64,000 bases of DNA, taken from contig NZ_JFGS01000001.1 in the NCBI RefSeq assembly GCF_000740775.1, positions 372,001 to 436,000 of the forward strand. The letters run 5' to 3'. Source of the stretch: Haematobacter missouriensis (GTDB lineage Bacteria > Pseudomonadota > Alphaproteobacteria > Rhodobacterales > Rhodobacteraceae). Under the pieces are notes generated by a model. The model was not told the DNA's origin and ran no database searches. It worked only from the letters and a program-made list of their open reading frames with translations. The position numbers were made by a program, and so were the translations under genes. This document shows, piece by piece, positions 49,251 through 58,645 of this stretch. Within the stretch, counting starts at the first letter, position 1. Each line of letters starts with the position of its first letter.

Positions 49251-50099
49251 TTAGGGCTGTATAAGCTCAACATTCTCCATGGCCGCGATCCGCTCCACAT
49301 CCGCGTCATAGGCGTCGGAGATCGCGGCCACGGATTCCGGTGTCCAGCCGGGCAGGTCCAATTCCATCTCGATCGCTTCCGGCCTGCCGAAGCGGGTGAG
49401 GAATGAGGAGACGATCGTGCGGCGTTGCTCCGCGTCTTTCGGTGGATGGCTTGAGAGATAGAGGCGCAGTCGGTCCAGCCCGTCTTCCGTCAACAAGGGA
49501 GACAGTCGATCCAGAAACCCGCTATCGCCCGTGCCACTGATCCCGGCCACGCGCTCCACCACCTCCGGCCAGATGAGCGGCATATCCTCATCACACCATA
49601 CGACAACCAGCGCCCTTGGTGCGGCCCGGCGCAGACGCAGAATGACATCCGCCCAGCTCAGCCCGGCCATCGCACCGGGATCTCCCGCAAGCGCGGTCGC
49701 GGCGGGATCACCTTGGCAGATCAGCGTGGGAAGCAAGGTGGCGGGTGACCGGACGGCCACGTGAAACTCAATCTCCACATCGTCCGGGAACAGCATGGAG
49801 AGCATTTCTGCCTGGGGGCCGGCCAGCGGATAAAGAAGGCCATCGCCAAGCGGCTGCGGGGAAAATCCGGGCAGTTCCTGCGAACAGTTCTCACTGACAA
49901 GAACTCGGCGCACCCCCTCCTCCCGGAACCTGCGGAGGACGCGACCTTCCTTCGCAGGCGTTCCGGCGTCTTTCAACGGCTCGGCGGGGTCTGCAATGGC
50001 AACGCTGTGACTGGCGAGTATCTCGCGGCTCCGCTGCAGCGAGGCATAAAGCGCATCCCGACCGGAGCAGGGGGCGCCAAGGTGAAATGCAACTTGCAT
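49251..50099 (-). CDS. Sulfotransferase-like P-loop protein of unknown function
   Basis: A 282-residue protein. The start MQVAFHLGAPCSGRDALYASLQRSREIL looks like the P-loop strand-loop-helix of sulfotransferase-type proteins (HLGxPCSGxxAL), but no PAPS 3'-phosphate motif is clear. Other notable text: ELPGFSPQPLGDGLLYPLAGPQAEML and LWCDEDMPLIWPEV-like acidic segments. It is a type found as an uncharacterised gene in Rhodobacterales. It stands alone, converging with gapR. Confidence 0.65.
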   Translation of the reverse strand: MQVAFHLGAPCSGRDALYASLQRSREILASHSVAIADPAEPLKDAGTPAKEGRVLRRFREEGVRRVLVSENCSQELPGFSPQPLGDGLLYPLAGPQAEMLSMLFPDDVEIEFHVAVRSPATLLPTLICQGDPAATALAGDPGAMAGLSWADVILRLRRAAPRALVVVWCDEDMPLIWPEVVERVAGISGTGDSGFLDRLSPLLTEDGLDRLRLYLSSHPPKDAEQRRTIVSSFLTRFGRPEAIEMELDLPGWTPESVAAISDAYDADVERIAAMENVELIQP

Positions 50100-50653
50100 C
50101 GGACTCCGTTATGCTGGCCGACGTTCCCGTGGGGAGGGAGAGGCGGGCGGAGGATTTTCACGACGAAAAGTTAACAATCTGTTGATGATCCGTCAAAGCG
50201 GTTTCCACCGTACCATGACGAAAGGTGGAGGTAAGATCGCAGCGTCACACCACGAAAAAACCGATCATTGCCGCACTGCGGAAATCCTGGGAACGATGCG
50301 CCGGAGCCCGCTAGCCCGGCCGGCGGTCTGACGAGAGCCTTCCCGCGAAATCATTGCGATGCTGTGTCATGTCTCAGCTTCGGGCCCGACGTCATGCCCG
50401 AGGGCTGAACCGTAGCTCGAACACAGGGTACGTGCTCCACCCTCAAGGCGTGCCGGATCGGATTGCCCCGCGAAGGACTTGACCCGCCGAGGCCCGTCTT
50501 CCGTGCGGTAAGGACAGGAGACAGAGGATTAACACGCCATGTGCCTGCCGCGAGGGCTCATAATGACATCCAATGAATGTGGCACTTGTTTGATATTCTG
50601 CTGGGGCCGAGAAAACGGAGGGCCCGGAGTGAAAATTCGCCGGTGTGGGTATG
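50100..50653. other. Gene-free region of about 550 bases
   Basis: No convincing ORF is seen. At 50171-50185, TTAA-N7-TTGA is one base from the CtrA consensus TTAA-N7-TTAA and lies 72 bases before the start of the minus-strand P-loop gene. TTCGGGC near 50379 can pair with GCCCGAG near 50396. A small RNA cannot be excluded, but nothing supports one beyond these structures. Confidence 0.4.
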
Positions 50654-50677
50654 GAAAAGCCCGCACTGATGCGGGCT
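50654..50677 (-). terminator. Rho-independent terminator of guaA
   Basis: On the minus strand AGCCCGCA pairs perfectly with TGCGGGCT around TCAG, followed by TTTTCC. It lies 43 bases after the guaA stop. Confidence 0.88.
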
Positions 50678-50720
50678 TCAATATGTCCGCGGCGTCTTGC
50701 GCCGGTCTAAGGAAGCGGGA

Positions 50721-52286
50721 TCACTCCCACTCGATCGTGCCCGGAGGCTTCGACGTGATGTCGTAGGTCACGCGGTTGATGCCCTTCACTTCGTTGATGA
50801 TCCGCGTCGCGGTCTCACCCAGGAAGGCATGGCTGAACGGATAGTAGTCCGCCGTCATCCCGTCCACGCTGGTCACCGCGCGGAGCGCACAGGCGAAGTC
50901 GTAGGTGCGCCCGTCGCCCATCACCCCCACGGTGCGGACCGGCAGAATGGCCACGAAAGCCTGCCAGATTTCGTCGTAAAGGCCATGCCGGCGGATCTGG
51001 TCGATATAGACCGCATCGGCGCGGCGCAAGATCTCCAGCTTCTCGCGCGTGATTTCTCCCGGGCAGCGGATGGCGAGACCGGGGCCGGGGAATGGGTGGC
51101 GGCCTATGAACTTCTCCGGCAGGCCGAGTTCGCGGCCAAGCGCCCTTACTTCATCCTTGAACAGTTCACGGAGCGGCTCCACCAGTTTCAGCCCCATTTT
51201 TTCCGGCAGGCCGCCCACATTGTGGTGCGACTTGATGGTGACCGAGGGGCCGCCGGCGAAGGAAACCGATTCGATCACGTCGGGATAGAGCGTCCCCTGA
51301 GCCAGAAACTTCGCGCCGCCCACCGCAGCGGCGTGCTTCTGGAACACGTCGATGAACAGCTTGCCGATGGTCTTGCGCTTCACCTCCGGGTCGGAGACCC
51401 CCTCGAGCGCGGAGAGGAACAGCTCCGATTCGTCGGCATGGATCAGCGGGATATTGTAGGTATCCCGGAACATGGAGACGACTTCCTCGGCCTCGCCCTG
51501 CCGAAGCAGGCCATGGTCCACGAAGACACAGGTGAGCTGGTCGCCGATCGCCTCATGGATCAGGACGGCGGCGACGGAGCTGTCCACTCCGCCCGAAAGG
51601 CCGCAGATGACCTTTTCGTCGCCGACCTGCTCACGGATCTTGCGGATCGCCTCATCACGGTAGGCACCCATCGTCCAGTCGCCCGTGAACCCGGCGAGGC
51701 GCACGAAGTTTTCCAGCAGGCGCTTGCCGTTCGGGGTATGATGCACTTCCGGGTGGAACTGCACGGCATAGAACTGCCGCTCTGCATCGCCGACGATTGC
51801 ATATGGCGCATTGGGCGAGGTTCCGATCACGGCAAAGCCGGGCGCGAGCCGGGTAACCCGGTCGCCGTGGCTCATCCAGACCTCCTCGCGACCGCTGTCG
51901 AACAGGCCGGAGAAGATGCCGTCCTTGCCATGGCCCTCTGCGGGCTCCACGTAGGCACGACCGAATTCGCGGTGATGGCCGCTTTCCACCTTGCCGCCCA
52001 ACTGTTCCATCATCGTCTGCTGGCCGTAGCAGATGCCAAGCACGGGGACGCCCATGTCGAACAGCGCCTGAGGCGCCCTCGGGCTGCCCGTCTCCGTCAC
52101 ACTGGCCGGTCCGCCGGAAAGGATGACGGCCTGCGGCGCCATCTCGCGCAGGGTTTCGTCCGTCACCTTGTTGAAGGGCAGGATTTCGCTGAAGACATTC
52201 AGCTCACGAAGGCGGCGCGCGATGAGCTGCGTCACCTGGCTGCCGAAATCGATGATGAGAAGGCGTTGGTGCTCGGGCTGGGTCAT
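50721..52286 (-). CDS. guaA: GMP synthase (glutamine-hydrolysing)
   Basis: Converts XMP to GMP. The 521-residue protein has an N-terminal class I amidotransferase (nucleophile in [10 protein letters not shown], His in FHPEVHHTP), the ATP-pyrophosphatase P-loop [14 protein letters not shown] and the C-terminal dimerisation domain ending [12 protein letters not shown]. Lengths and motifs are standard. A strong terminator follows. The upstream neighbour on the same strand is the DUF6477-type gene, 50 bases away. Confidence 0.97.
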   Translation of the reverse strand: MTQPEHQRLLIIDFGSQVTQLIARRLRELNVFSEILPFNKVTDETLREMAPQAVILSGGPASVTETGSPRAPQALFDMGVPVLGICYGQQTMMEQLGGKVESGHHREFGRAYVEPAEGHGKDGIFSGLFDSGREEVWMSHGDRVTRLAPGFAVIGTSPNAPYAIVGDAERQFYAVQFHPEVHHTPNGKRLLENFVRLAGFTGDWTMGAYRDEAIRKIREQVGDEKVICGLSGGVDSSVAAVLIHEAIGDQLTCVFVDHGLLRQGEAEEVVSMFRDTYNIPLIHADESELFLSALEGVSDPEVKRKTIGKLFIDVFQKHAAAVGGAKFLAQGTLYPDVIESVSFAGGPSVTIKSHHNVGGLPEKMGLKLVEPLRELFKDEVRALGRELGLPEKFIGRHPFPGPGLAIRCPGEITREKLEILRRADAVYIDQIRRHGLYDEIWQAFVAILPVRTVGVMGDGRTYDFACALRAVTSVDGMTADYYPFSHAFLGETATRIINEVKGINRVTYDITSKPPGTIEWE

Positions 52287-52336
52287 GGTTCCCTCTAGGC
52301 ATCCCTGCGTTTCCGCGCAAGGGGGACTGCCGCCAC

Positions 52337-52708
52337 TTAGGCGTTCAGGGCTTCGCGCTCAACCCCCGACACGGACAACCCCGACACGGACGGGGTGGGG
52401 ACAGCGGTGACGCCGGAGGCGGGCACTCCAGGCAGGGGTATAAGGCGCGCCTCTGCGATGACGGCGATCAGAACATCTATGTGCCGGGCGAGGCTGTAAC
52501 CCGCTTCCTCGTTGCGGCGGCTGAGGTCGAGACGTTCCTCCTCCTCCAACAATGTAGCGAGCGCGCGTTCAGGACTGGGCACGGTCGTTTGCCGCGTCAC
52601 CCGTGGCAGGTCGCGATCTCGACGATAGTCGGAGAGCCCGAAATGCGCGGCGCGAATCAGCAGGCGGGGACGGCGCATTGCGACGAGCTCCGACAGGGCA
52701 TCATACAT
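52337..52708 (-). CDS. DUF6477-type protein of unknown function
   Basis: A 123-residue protein, [34 protein letters not shown]..., with conserved-looking Arg-rich helices and a variable C terminus. The tail contains a short in-frame duplication (GLSVSG preceded by SVS, from a repeated CCGACACGGAC on the plus strand). The family is restricted largely to Rhodobacterales and sits divergent to the HTH protein at 52861, as here. Function unknown; the family name is given from memory. Confidence 0.6.
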   Translation of the reverse strand: MYDALSELVAMRRPRLLIRAAHFGLSDYRRDRDLPRVTRQTTVPSPERALATLLEEEERLDLSRRNEEAGYSLARHIDVLIAVIAEARLIPLPGVPASGVTAVPTPSVSGLSVSGVEREALNA

Positions 52709-52808
52709 TCTTGCTCTCCTTCAAAAAGCGGGAAGTCAAGAATACTCAACCTGTACGTGTGTTGCGCTTTCCGGCAATACGGCGCGCGCTGCTTTCAGGG
52801 AGGTTTAG

Positions 52809-52833
52809 GAATTCCCGACAATTATGGGAATTC
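52809..52833. promoter_or_regulatory. Inverted repeat between the divergent genes at 52708 and 52861
   Basis: GAATTCCC and GGGAATTC form a perfect 8-base inverted repeat around the AT-rich spacer GACAATTAT. It lies 27 bases before the start of the HTH gene, in the shared divergent promoter. It is a good candidate operator, possibly for that HTH protein. Confidence 0.5.
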
Positions 52834-52860
52834 GTGCGGTTATTAACGGACAGGTAATAA

Positions 52861-54039
52861 ATGTCACTGAAGTCTGAACCTCGAACGAAAGCGGATCTGA
52901 GGGACTGCGGCGGCATCATGAGAGCGGCAAGAACGGCGGTATCTCCGGCACCTTCGAAACTGCCGGACTGGCTGCCAGATGCGGCGCGTCTCTACCTTCT
53001 GCACACGGAGGCCGGTCTGTCGCTCCGCGCGCTGGCCAGAGACAGGGGCGTGCATGCCTCCACCGTGATGAGGCTGGTCAGGCGCTATGAGAATCGCCGG
53101 GACGACCCCCTGATCGACGGCGCGCTGGCGGGGCTTGGCCGCCGCAGCACCGCATCGACGCCCGAAACCGAGAGCGAGGATCCCCTCATGACCGCACCGA
53201 CTCCGCAAGCCTCCTTCGTCCCAGACGAGGCGCTCATACAGCGGGAGGGGCTACGTATCCTTCGTCGTCTGTGCGAAACCGGCTCGGTGCTTGTCGTCTC
53301 CACGGGAATGGAGCGGGCCGTGGTGCTCAGAACCGCGCCGGGCGGGGAGCAGGAACGAACGGCGGTGGTCGAACGACAGGTCGCGGAGGCCTTCGCGCTG
53401 AAAAGCTGGATCACCTGCCGCCCGCGGGAAAATTCCTCGGCAATCCGCACACCGCTTTCAGTGTATGAAATCACACAAGCCGGTCGGTCAGCCCTGAAAT
53501 CCATGCTTCGCGGCATTCCCGATGCACAGGGTTTTCACGAGGCGCCGACCGCCTTCCGTTGGTCGGAGCGGGGCGAAGACCGAGAGATCGCACGAAGATC
53601 CCGCTGTAACATGGCGGAATCTCCGGTAATTGTTCTTGGGCGACGACGTGACAAGGATGGCAGACCCTTCCTGTCGCGCGAGTTGATCGCCGCAGCCGAA
53701 CGCCTACGGGAGGATTTTGAGCTTGCGCAAATGGGTCCACGTGTCGCGCAGAACTGGGATCGGTTCCTCACAGGCGGAGAGCGGAACACAGCCGGCGCGG
53801 GCACTCCCGACACTGCTCCGGCCCGCGCGCGGGAGCGGGTTGCGGTGGCGCTTCGCGATCTTGGTCCGGGGTTGGGGGATATGGTCCTCAGGTGCTGCTG
53901 CTACCTGGAAGGACTGGAAACGGCGGAGCAGCGGATGGGCTGGTCGGCCCGCTCGGGCAAGATCGTCCTCCGGATCGCGTTGCAGCGGTTGAAGCGGCAT
54001 TACGATGAAACCGGACGCGGCGCCGTGCTGGTCGGGTGA
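52861..54039 (+). CDS. HTH protein with DUF6456-type C terminus
   Basis: A 392-residue protein. An N-terminal helix-turn-helix is clear at about residues 46-80 (AARLYLLHTEAGLSLRALARDRGVHASTVMRLVRRYE). A middle region resembles a sigma/response-like wing (LRILRRLCETGSVLVV), and the C-terminal 130 residues (GFHEAPTAFRWSERGED ... GARSGKIVLRIALQRLKRHY-like) match DUF6456, a domain seen in Alphaproteobacteria. AGG seven bases before ATG 52861 supports the start. It likely regulates genes, perhaps its divergent neighbour; targets are unknown. Confidence 0.7.
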   Translation: MSLKSEPRTKADLRDCGGIMRAARTAVSPAPSKLPDWLPDAARLYLLHTEAGLSLRALARDRGVHASTVMRLVRRYENRRDDPLIDGALAGLGRRSTASTPETESEDPLMTAPTPQASFVPDEALIQREGLRILRRLCETGSVLVVSTGMERAVVLRTAPGGEQERTAVVERQVAEAFALKSWITCRPRENSSAIRTPLSVYEITQAGRSALKSMLRGIPDAQGFHEAPTAFRWSERGEDREIARRSRCNMAESPVIVLGRRRDKDGRPFLSRELIAAAERLREDFELAQMGPRVAQNWDRFLTGGERNTAGAGTPDTAPARARERVAVALRDLGPGLGDMVLRCCCYLEGLETAEQRMGWSARSGKIVLRIALQRLKRHYDETGRGAVLVG

Positions 54040-54127
54040 GCAATGCAGGACGGGAATGCAGGCACTGCCGTTGCTTATCCGCGCCTATGGGACTATCTGA
54101 AGGAACCAGCATTCCGAGGGGTTTTCC

Positions 54128-55078
54128 GTGCGCGATCTTAAAATTCCAGCAGAGCGCCATCCCGAAAAGGCTCATCGCCCCGACAGCGAGCAGCCGCGCA
54201 AACCGTCTTGGATCCGGGTGAAGGCGCCCACGTCCGAAGGCTACCGCAAGACGCGGGAGATCATGCGCGAGAACCGCCTCGTCACCGTATGTGAAGAGGC
54301 AGGCTGCCCCAATGTCGGCGAGTGCTGGAGCCAGGGCCACGCCACCATGATGATCATGGGCGAGATCTGCACGCGCGGATGCACCTTCTGCAACGTGGCG
54401 ACCGGGCGGCCCGACGCGCTCGACGTGTTCGAGCCAGGTCGCGTGGCCCATGCGGTGCAGAAGCTCGGGCTGAAGCATGTGGTCATCACCTCTGTGGACC
54501 GTGACGATCTGGAGGATGGCGGGGCAGATCACTTCGCCCAGACCATCCGCGCTGTCCGGCATCGCAGCCCGGAGACGACCATCGAAATCCTGACGCCCGA
54601 CTTCCTGAAATGCGCGCCCTCCGTGCTGGAGAAGGTCGTCGAGGCGCGTCCCGACGTGTTCAACCACAATCTGGAGACGGTGCCGGGACTTTATCACGAA
54701 GTGCGCCCTGGCGCGCGTTACTTCCACTCCCTGCGCCTGTTGCAACGGGTAAAGGAGTTGGATCCGACGATGTTCACCAAATCGGGCATCATGGTGGGTC
54801 TGGGCGAGGAGCGTGCGCAGGTGCTTCAGGTGATGGACGACATGCGATCCGCCGATATCGACTTCCTGACGATCGGCCAGTATTTGCAGCCCACACCAAA
54901 ACACCATCGCGTGGCGGATTTCGTGACGCCCGATCATTTCAAGGCTTATGAGAAAGCCGCCTGGGGCAAGGGTTTCCTGATGGTCTCCGCCACCCCGCTC
55001 ACGCGTTCCTCCTACCATGCCGGTGACGATTTCGCGCGGCTCCGCGCCGCACGGCTGGAAAAGTTCGGCAGGGCCTGA
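54128..55078 (+). CDS. lipA: Lipoyl synthase
   Basis: Radical-SAM enzyme that inserts two sulfurs into octanoyl groups on dehydrogenase E2 and GcvH. The 316-residue protein has the auxiliary-cluster motif [13 protein letters not shown] (CX4CX5C) and the radical-SAM motif [10 protein letters not shown] (CX3CX2C), plus the C-terminal RSSYHA serine that ligates the auxiliary cluster. GAGGGG precedes the GTG start at 54128. As a heavy Fe-S consumer it depends on the suf products at 2424-9983. Confidence 0.97.
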   Translation: MRDLKIPAERHPEKAHRPDSEQPRKPSWIRVKAPTSEGYRKTREIMRENRLVTVCEEAGCPNVGECWSQGHATMMIMGEICTRGCTFCNVATGRPDALDVFEPGRVAHAVQKLGLKHVVITSVDRDDLEDGGADHFAQTIRAVRHRSPETTIEILTPDFLKCAPSVLEKVVEARPDVFNHNLETVPGLYHEVRPGARYFHSLRLLQRVKELDPTMFTKSGIMVGLGEERAQVLQVMDDMRSADIDFLTIGQYLQPTPKHHRVADFVTPDHFKAYEKAAWGKGFLMVSATPLTRSSYHAGDDFARLRAARLEKFGRA

Positions 55079-55382
55079 CTGGCCGGATCCGCGTGCGCGG
55101 TTTGGGGGGTCTTGCACCTCGCATTCCGGCCGCAGTCCTTTTCGAGAAAGGCGGCGCTAGGGCGGGTGTTCGCGCCGCTCGTTCGCCGGAAAGCCGCTTT
55201 GTCACCGCACCATTGGAAGCCGGTAACTCAGCGGGCCACAAGACGGGCTGCCGGATATCCGTGTGACAGGGGTGCTGAAAAGATCGGCGTTGAAGCGAAA
55301 TCGTTCGCCGTCTGAGGAAATTCAACTAGGAAATTACCTGGTCCCAAGTCTTTCCGGCCGGTTTCGACGTCCAAGCGTGAAC

Positions 55383-55405
55383 CTTCAAGATTTTTTCAGC
55401 AACTT
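55383..55405 (+). repeat. Left copy of imperfect 23-base inverted repeat
   Basis: CTTCAAGATTTTTTCAGCAA followed by CTT. Compared with the reverse complement of 55963-55985 it matches at 20 of 23 positions, including the uninterrupted 13-mer GATTTTTTCAGCA. Confidence 0.65.
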
Positions 55406-55962
55406 ACCAAGTCACTGACAGGCTCCTCAAAGGTCGAGCATTGCTCGGGGTCGCGGTTGCAGCGGGGAAATCGATCCAGTCGAGAGTCAAAACTGTGGTT
55501 TTCAAGAAATTTCCCAGCAAGGGGGAACATCTCGGCCTCAGTCTAACTCCAACCGCGTGAGCGGGCTGCTTTCCTAGCTGTTCAGTCCCGGCATCTGGTG
55601 GGTCGGATTTACGGTGAATCGATCTGGCTCTGAAGTCCAGATCTTGCAGATTCGGGCCTGCCCTCGGACCGATGGCGGGCTGGCCCCCCTTGTTGCTGCT
55701 CGGACAGCGTGCGTGGTCGTGGCGCTGCCGTGACGAACTTGTCCCATAGGGCATCCGTCCATTCCAAAGAAAGCATCGCACCATCAAACCGGGGGAGCAA
55801 ACATCTAGACGGATGCGGGTCGGCCGATTAGGTTTATCGCAGCCCAGTCGTCGCTTCGGGCGTTGGAAGGGTTCGGGCGACCGAACCGAAATCTTTCGCG
55901 GCGGGTGCTACCTCATCGAAAGCATGGCGAGTTCCCGGCGCCTGGTTCGCACCTCGTCTATC

Positions 55963-55985
55963 AGGCTGCTGAAAAAATCCTGAAG
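55963..55985 (-). repeat. Right copy of imperfect 23-base inverted repeat
   Basis: Reverse complement begins CTTCAGGATTTTTTCAGCAG and ends CCT, pairing with 55383-55405 to frame a 603-base segment. Confidence 0.65.
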
Positions 55986-56103
55986 TGTTATGCTTATGTG
56001 CCGGAAATCAAAAAATCTGACCGGGAGGCCCGGAAGTTTATGGATTTCCGGCTGGATTTCCTCAGATAATGAACGTTTCCGCTCCAAACCAGGCTAAAAA
56101 GCC

Positions 56104-56120
56104 TTTCAGAAGCCTGTTAG
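56104..56120 (+). repeat. Third related copy of the repeat end
   Basis: TTTCAGAAGCCTGTTAG matches the reverse-complemented right copy (TTTCAGCAGCCTGATAG) at 15 of 17 positions and has the orientation of the left copy. Confidence 0.5.
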
Positions 56121-56257
56121 GGACGCCAAACAATACGGTGAAAAGAGTTGCAGCTTGGAGCCGGACTGTCAGGGTGACCTGCCATAACCGGTGTCTGGAA
56201 ACCCTTTTCGACATTACGCCGCCGGTCGCTGGGACCTCGTTTGACCACCGCCCCGGC

Positions 56258-57154
56258 TCACTCCACGGAAGGCACTTTCTTTAGATAGGCCGCGATCGCC
56301 AGTCGGTCCGAGGCGGGCAGTCGGGCCATCTCCTCCACGACCTGCGCCATCTCTCCCCCCGCGATGTCGAAATTCGGTGTGAAGCCGCTTTGCAGATAGT
56401 CGGCGATCTCCTCCACGCTCCAGGTGAGTTTGGCCGGGGTGATGTTGGGGATGCGCCTGTTCGGATTGGCCGGATCCGGGCCGCCGGAAAGCCAGGCTTC
56501 GCGCTTCAACTGGCCCATGTCGCCGCGGGGTGTATGGCATTCGCCGCAGTGACCCAGCGCCTCGACCAGATAACGGCCGCGCTCCTCCTCTGCGGTGAGC
56601 GCGCCCGAAATCACCCAGTCCCGGTCAAAGAACAACAGCTTCCATCCACCGATCAACCAGCGCTGGGAGAAGGGGAAGTCGATGTCATGCGGCAGGCTTG
56701 GCGTGGGGGAGGACGGCAGCGTCATCATGTAGGCATGAAGATCAGCGACGTCCTGCGGCCGCATGTGGACGTAGCTGGTATAGGGCAGCGCGGGGTAGAG
56801 ATTCTCCCGTCCCGGCCCGATCCCCCGTTGAATGGCATTGGCGAAATCCGTCAGGCTCCAGCCGCCGATGCCATGTTGCGGATCGGGGGAGATGTTGGGC
56901 GCGTGGAGGGTGCCGAAGGACGAGGCGAAGGCCTTGCCGCCGGAAAGGATCAGCTTGTCCTCCCCCGCAGCGCCCTCCGCAGCATGACAGGAGGCGCAGC
57001 CCGCGGCATGGAAGACCAATTCTCCCGCACCAGGATCCCCGGTGAGTGCAACCAGCGGAGCTTCCTCCACAGGCGAGGGTCGGGTGATGACCCAGAATGC
57101 CGCGCCTCCTGCCAGAGCGGCGACAACAACAAGGGGCAGAATCCGCCGGGCCAT
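56258..57154 (-). CDS. Membrane-anchored diheme c-type cytochrome
   Basis: A 298-residue electron carrier. An N-terminal hydrophobic segment (ILPLVVVAALAGGAAFWVI) acts as signal or anchor, and two class I heme sites are present: CASCH near residue 52 and CGECH near 200, with axial Met candidates in each domain (HMRPQDV; EMAQ). It resembles cytochrome subunits of membrane dehydrogenases (alcohol or gluconate type), but no dehydrogenase gene is adjacent. Start 57154 is preferred over the ATG four codons upstream because GGGGA precedes it. Confidence 0.88.
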   Translation of the reverse strand: MARRILPLVVVAALAGGAAFWVITRPSPVEEAPLVALTGDPGAGELVFHAAGCASCHAAEGAAGEDKLILSGGKAFASSFGTLHAPNISPDPQHGIGGWSLTDFANAIQRGIGPGRENLYPALPYTSYVHMRPQDVADLHAYMMTLPSSPTPSLPHDIDFPFSQRWLIGGWKLLFFDRDWVISGALTAEEERGRYLVEALGHCGECHTPRGDMGQLKREAWLSGGPDPANPNRRIPNITPAKLTWSVEEIADYLQSGFTPNFDIAGGEMAQVVEEMARLPASDRLAIAAYLKKVPSVE

Positions 57155-57214
57155 GAAATTCCCCATGCTGGCTGGGTGCTTGCCTTTCCTAGGCTAGCGC
57201 CTTCGCGGCAGGGA

Positions 57215-57760
57215 TCAACCCGCAGGATCCGTAAACCGGACCTTGCCGATGTAGGGAAGGTTGCGATTCCGCTGGGCGTAGTCGATGCCGTAGCCCACCA
57301 CGAACTCATCGGGAATCGAAAATCCTGTCCACGTGGCGCGCACGTCCACTTCCCGCCGGGTCGGCTTGTCGAGAAGGGCACAGACCTCCAGCCGCCGGGG
57401 CTTGCGGCTTTTCAGAAGGGCGATCACGTGCGAGAGGGTGAATCCTGTGTCGATGATATCCTCCACCACCAGCACGTCTCGGCCCTCTATGGGCGCGCGG
57501 AGATCCTTGAGAATCCGCACCTCCCGAGAGCTCTCCATGCCGTTTCCGTAGCTGGAAGCCTCAAGGAAATCGACCTCCAGCGGCAGGTCTATCTCCCGCA
57601 CCAGATCGGCGATGAATACGAAGGATCCCCGAAGCAGGCCGACCACGACGAGCTTTTCCGTGTCGCGAAAGCTCTCGGTGATCTCGGCGGCAAGCGCCTC
57701 GACCCGAGCGGCGATGGCCTTGGCGGAGATAAGCTGGTCGATCACGTAGGGTTTCTGCAT
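57215..57760 (-). CDS. hpt: Hypoxanthine phosphoribosyltransferase
   Basis: Purine salvage enzyme making IMP (or GMP) from free base and PRPP. The 181-residue protein has [19 protein letters not shown], the PRPP loop [17 protein letters not shown] and the base-binding C-terminal stretch [26 protein letters not shown]. Length and motifs are typical. It diverges from the COQ10-like gene across about 80 bases. Confidence 0.95.
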   Translation of the reverse strand: MQKPYVIDQLISAKAIAARVEALAAEITESFRDTEKLVVVGLLRGSFVFIADLVREIDLPLEVDFLEASSYGNGMESSREVRILKDLRAPIEGRDVLVVEDIIDTGFTLSHVIALLKSRKPRRLEVCALLDKPTRREVDVRATWTGFSIPDEFVVGYGIDYAQRNRNLPYIGKVRFTDPAG

Positions 57761-57838
57761 GGTTCCGTCCGGTTGCGCCTTCTTTTCCGCGCCAGCCTAT
57801 GAAAGAACGGCGCCGAGCGACAGAGCGAACGGAAGAGA

Positions 57839-58300
57839 ATGCCCTCCCATTCGGAAACGCGCGTCATGCCCTACACGGCGCAGCAGATGTATGACCTCGT
57901 GGCCGATGTCGGCCGCTACCCGGAGTTCCTGCCCTGGAACACCGCGGCCAGGATCCGCTCCCGGACGCCGGTTGAGGGTGGGGGTGAGTTGATGGAGGCC
58001 GATCTGGTCATCTCCTTCAAGGTGTTCCGCGAACGCTTCGGAAGCCGTGTCACCCTCTGGCCCGAGCAGAACAAGATCGATACCGAATATCTGGACGGCC
58101 CGTTCAAATACATGCGGAGCTGGTGGAAATTCCGGGATCGACCCGAGGGCGGCTCCGAGGTCGAGTTCTTCGTGGATTTCGAATTCAAGAACGCGATTCT
58201 TCAGGGAATCATCGGCGTGGTCTTCAACGAGGCGATGCACCGTATCGTGCGCGCCTTCGAGAAGCGGGCGGACCAGCTTTACGGCAGCCACCCGGCCTGA
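57839..58300 (+). CDS. COQ10/RatA-like START-domain protein
   Basis: A 153-residue SRPBCC-fold protein: MYDLVADVGRYPEFLPWNTAARIRSR, LVISFKVFRERFGSRVTLWPEQNKI and FFVDFEFKNAILQGIIGVVFNEAMHRIVRAFEKRADQLYG are the family pattern. Mitochondrial COQ10 binds ubiquinone and aids respiration; E. coli RatA has been linked to 70S assembly. In Alphaproteobacteria the quinone role is the usual assumption. It precedes usg on the same strand. Confidence 0.88.
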   Translation: MPSHSETRVMPYTAQQMYDLVADVGRYPEFLPWNTAARIRSRTPVEGGGELMEADLVISFKVFRERFGSRVTLWPEQNKIDTEYLDGPFKYMRSWWKFRDRPEGGSEVEFFVDFEFKNAILQGIIGVVFNEAMHRIVRAFEKRADQLYGSHPA

Positions 58301-58375
58301 GTGCTAACAGATTGCGATCATTGATTTTTGCCGCGCGTGTGAGACGATGAAACTCTCCCACAGCGCGAGGCGGAC

Positions 58376-58645
58376 ATGGAGCGACGCGAGACTGACCTGA
58401 TGCTCAAAGGCTACGGCCTGACCACTGCAGAGTTCTTCTACCGGATGCCCGATTATCGTCACGTCCTGAATACGTTCACATGGCAGGACTATGACATTGC
58501 GCCGGATTATCCCCGACTGTTCCGTTTCATCGAGTTCTGGCAGGAGGAGATAGAGGGCCCCCTCCATTCGGTCCGCTTCACGCACCGCAAACTGATCTCC
58601 CCCGGCGAGTGGCGAAATGTCGTGGGGGAGTTTCGTATCAACTAG
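58376..58645 (+). CDS. usg: Usg-family protein
   Basis: An 89-residue protein with the whole-length Usg pattern LMLKGYGLTTAEFFYRMPDYRHVLNTFTWQDYDIAPDYPRLFRFIEFWQEEIEGPLHSVRFTHRKLISP. The family is small, alphaproteobacterial and of unknown function; an old proposal ties it to tryptophan synthesis. The final bases overlap the convergent dsbB stop by four. Confidence 0.88.
   Translation: MERRETDLMLKGYGLTTAEFFYRMPDYRHVLNTFTWQDYDIAPDYPRLFRFIEFWQEEIEGPLHSVRFTHRKLISPGEWRNVVGEFRIN

Larger units (their letters stand above)
55079..56257. other. Gene-free, AT-richer patch of about 1.2 kb with inverted repeats
   Basis: Between lipA and the cytochrome gene no frame looks like a real gene on either strand. 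The composition is clearly less GC-rich than the flanks. Copies of a TTTCAGnAnCyTG-like motif occur at 55383-55405, 55963-55985 and 56104-56120, framing 0.6-0.7 kb. This looks like the footprint of a decayed insertion element or MITE, though no transposase could be recognised. Confidence 0.5.

Noticed and set aside
50539-50766. A 75-codon plus-strand frame ending ...[14 protein letters not shown]
   Set aside because: Its second half is the reverse-strand shadow of the guaA 3' end and it runs through the guaA terminator.
52370-52400. Tandem repeat CCGACACGGAC as a mobile or CRISPR-like repeat
   Set aside because: Only two adjacent copies, in frame within the coding tail of the 52337-52708 gene; no array.
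55404-55787. A 127-codon minus-strand frame in the gene-free patch, considered as a transposase fragment
   Set aside because: No catalytic or family motif could be recognised, there is no ribosome-binding site, and the composition is not coding-like.
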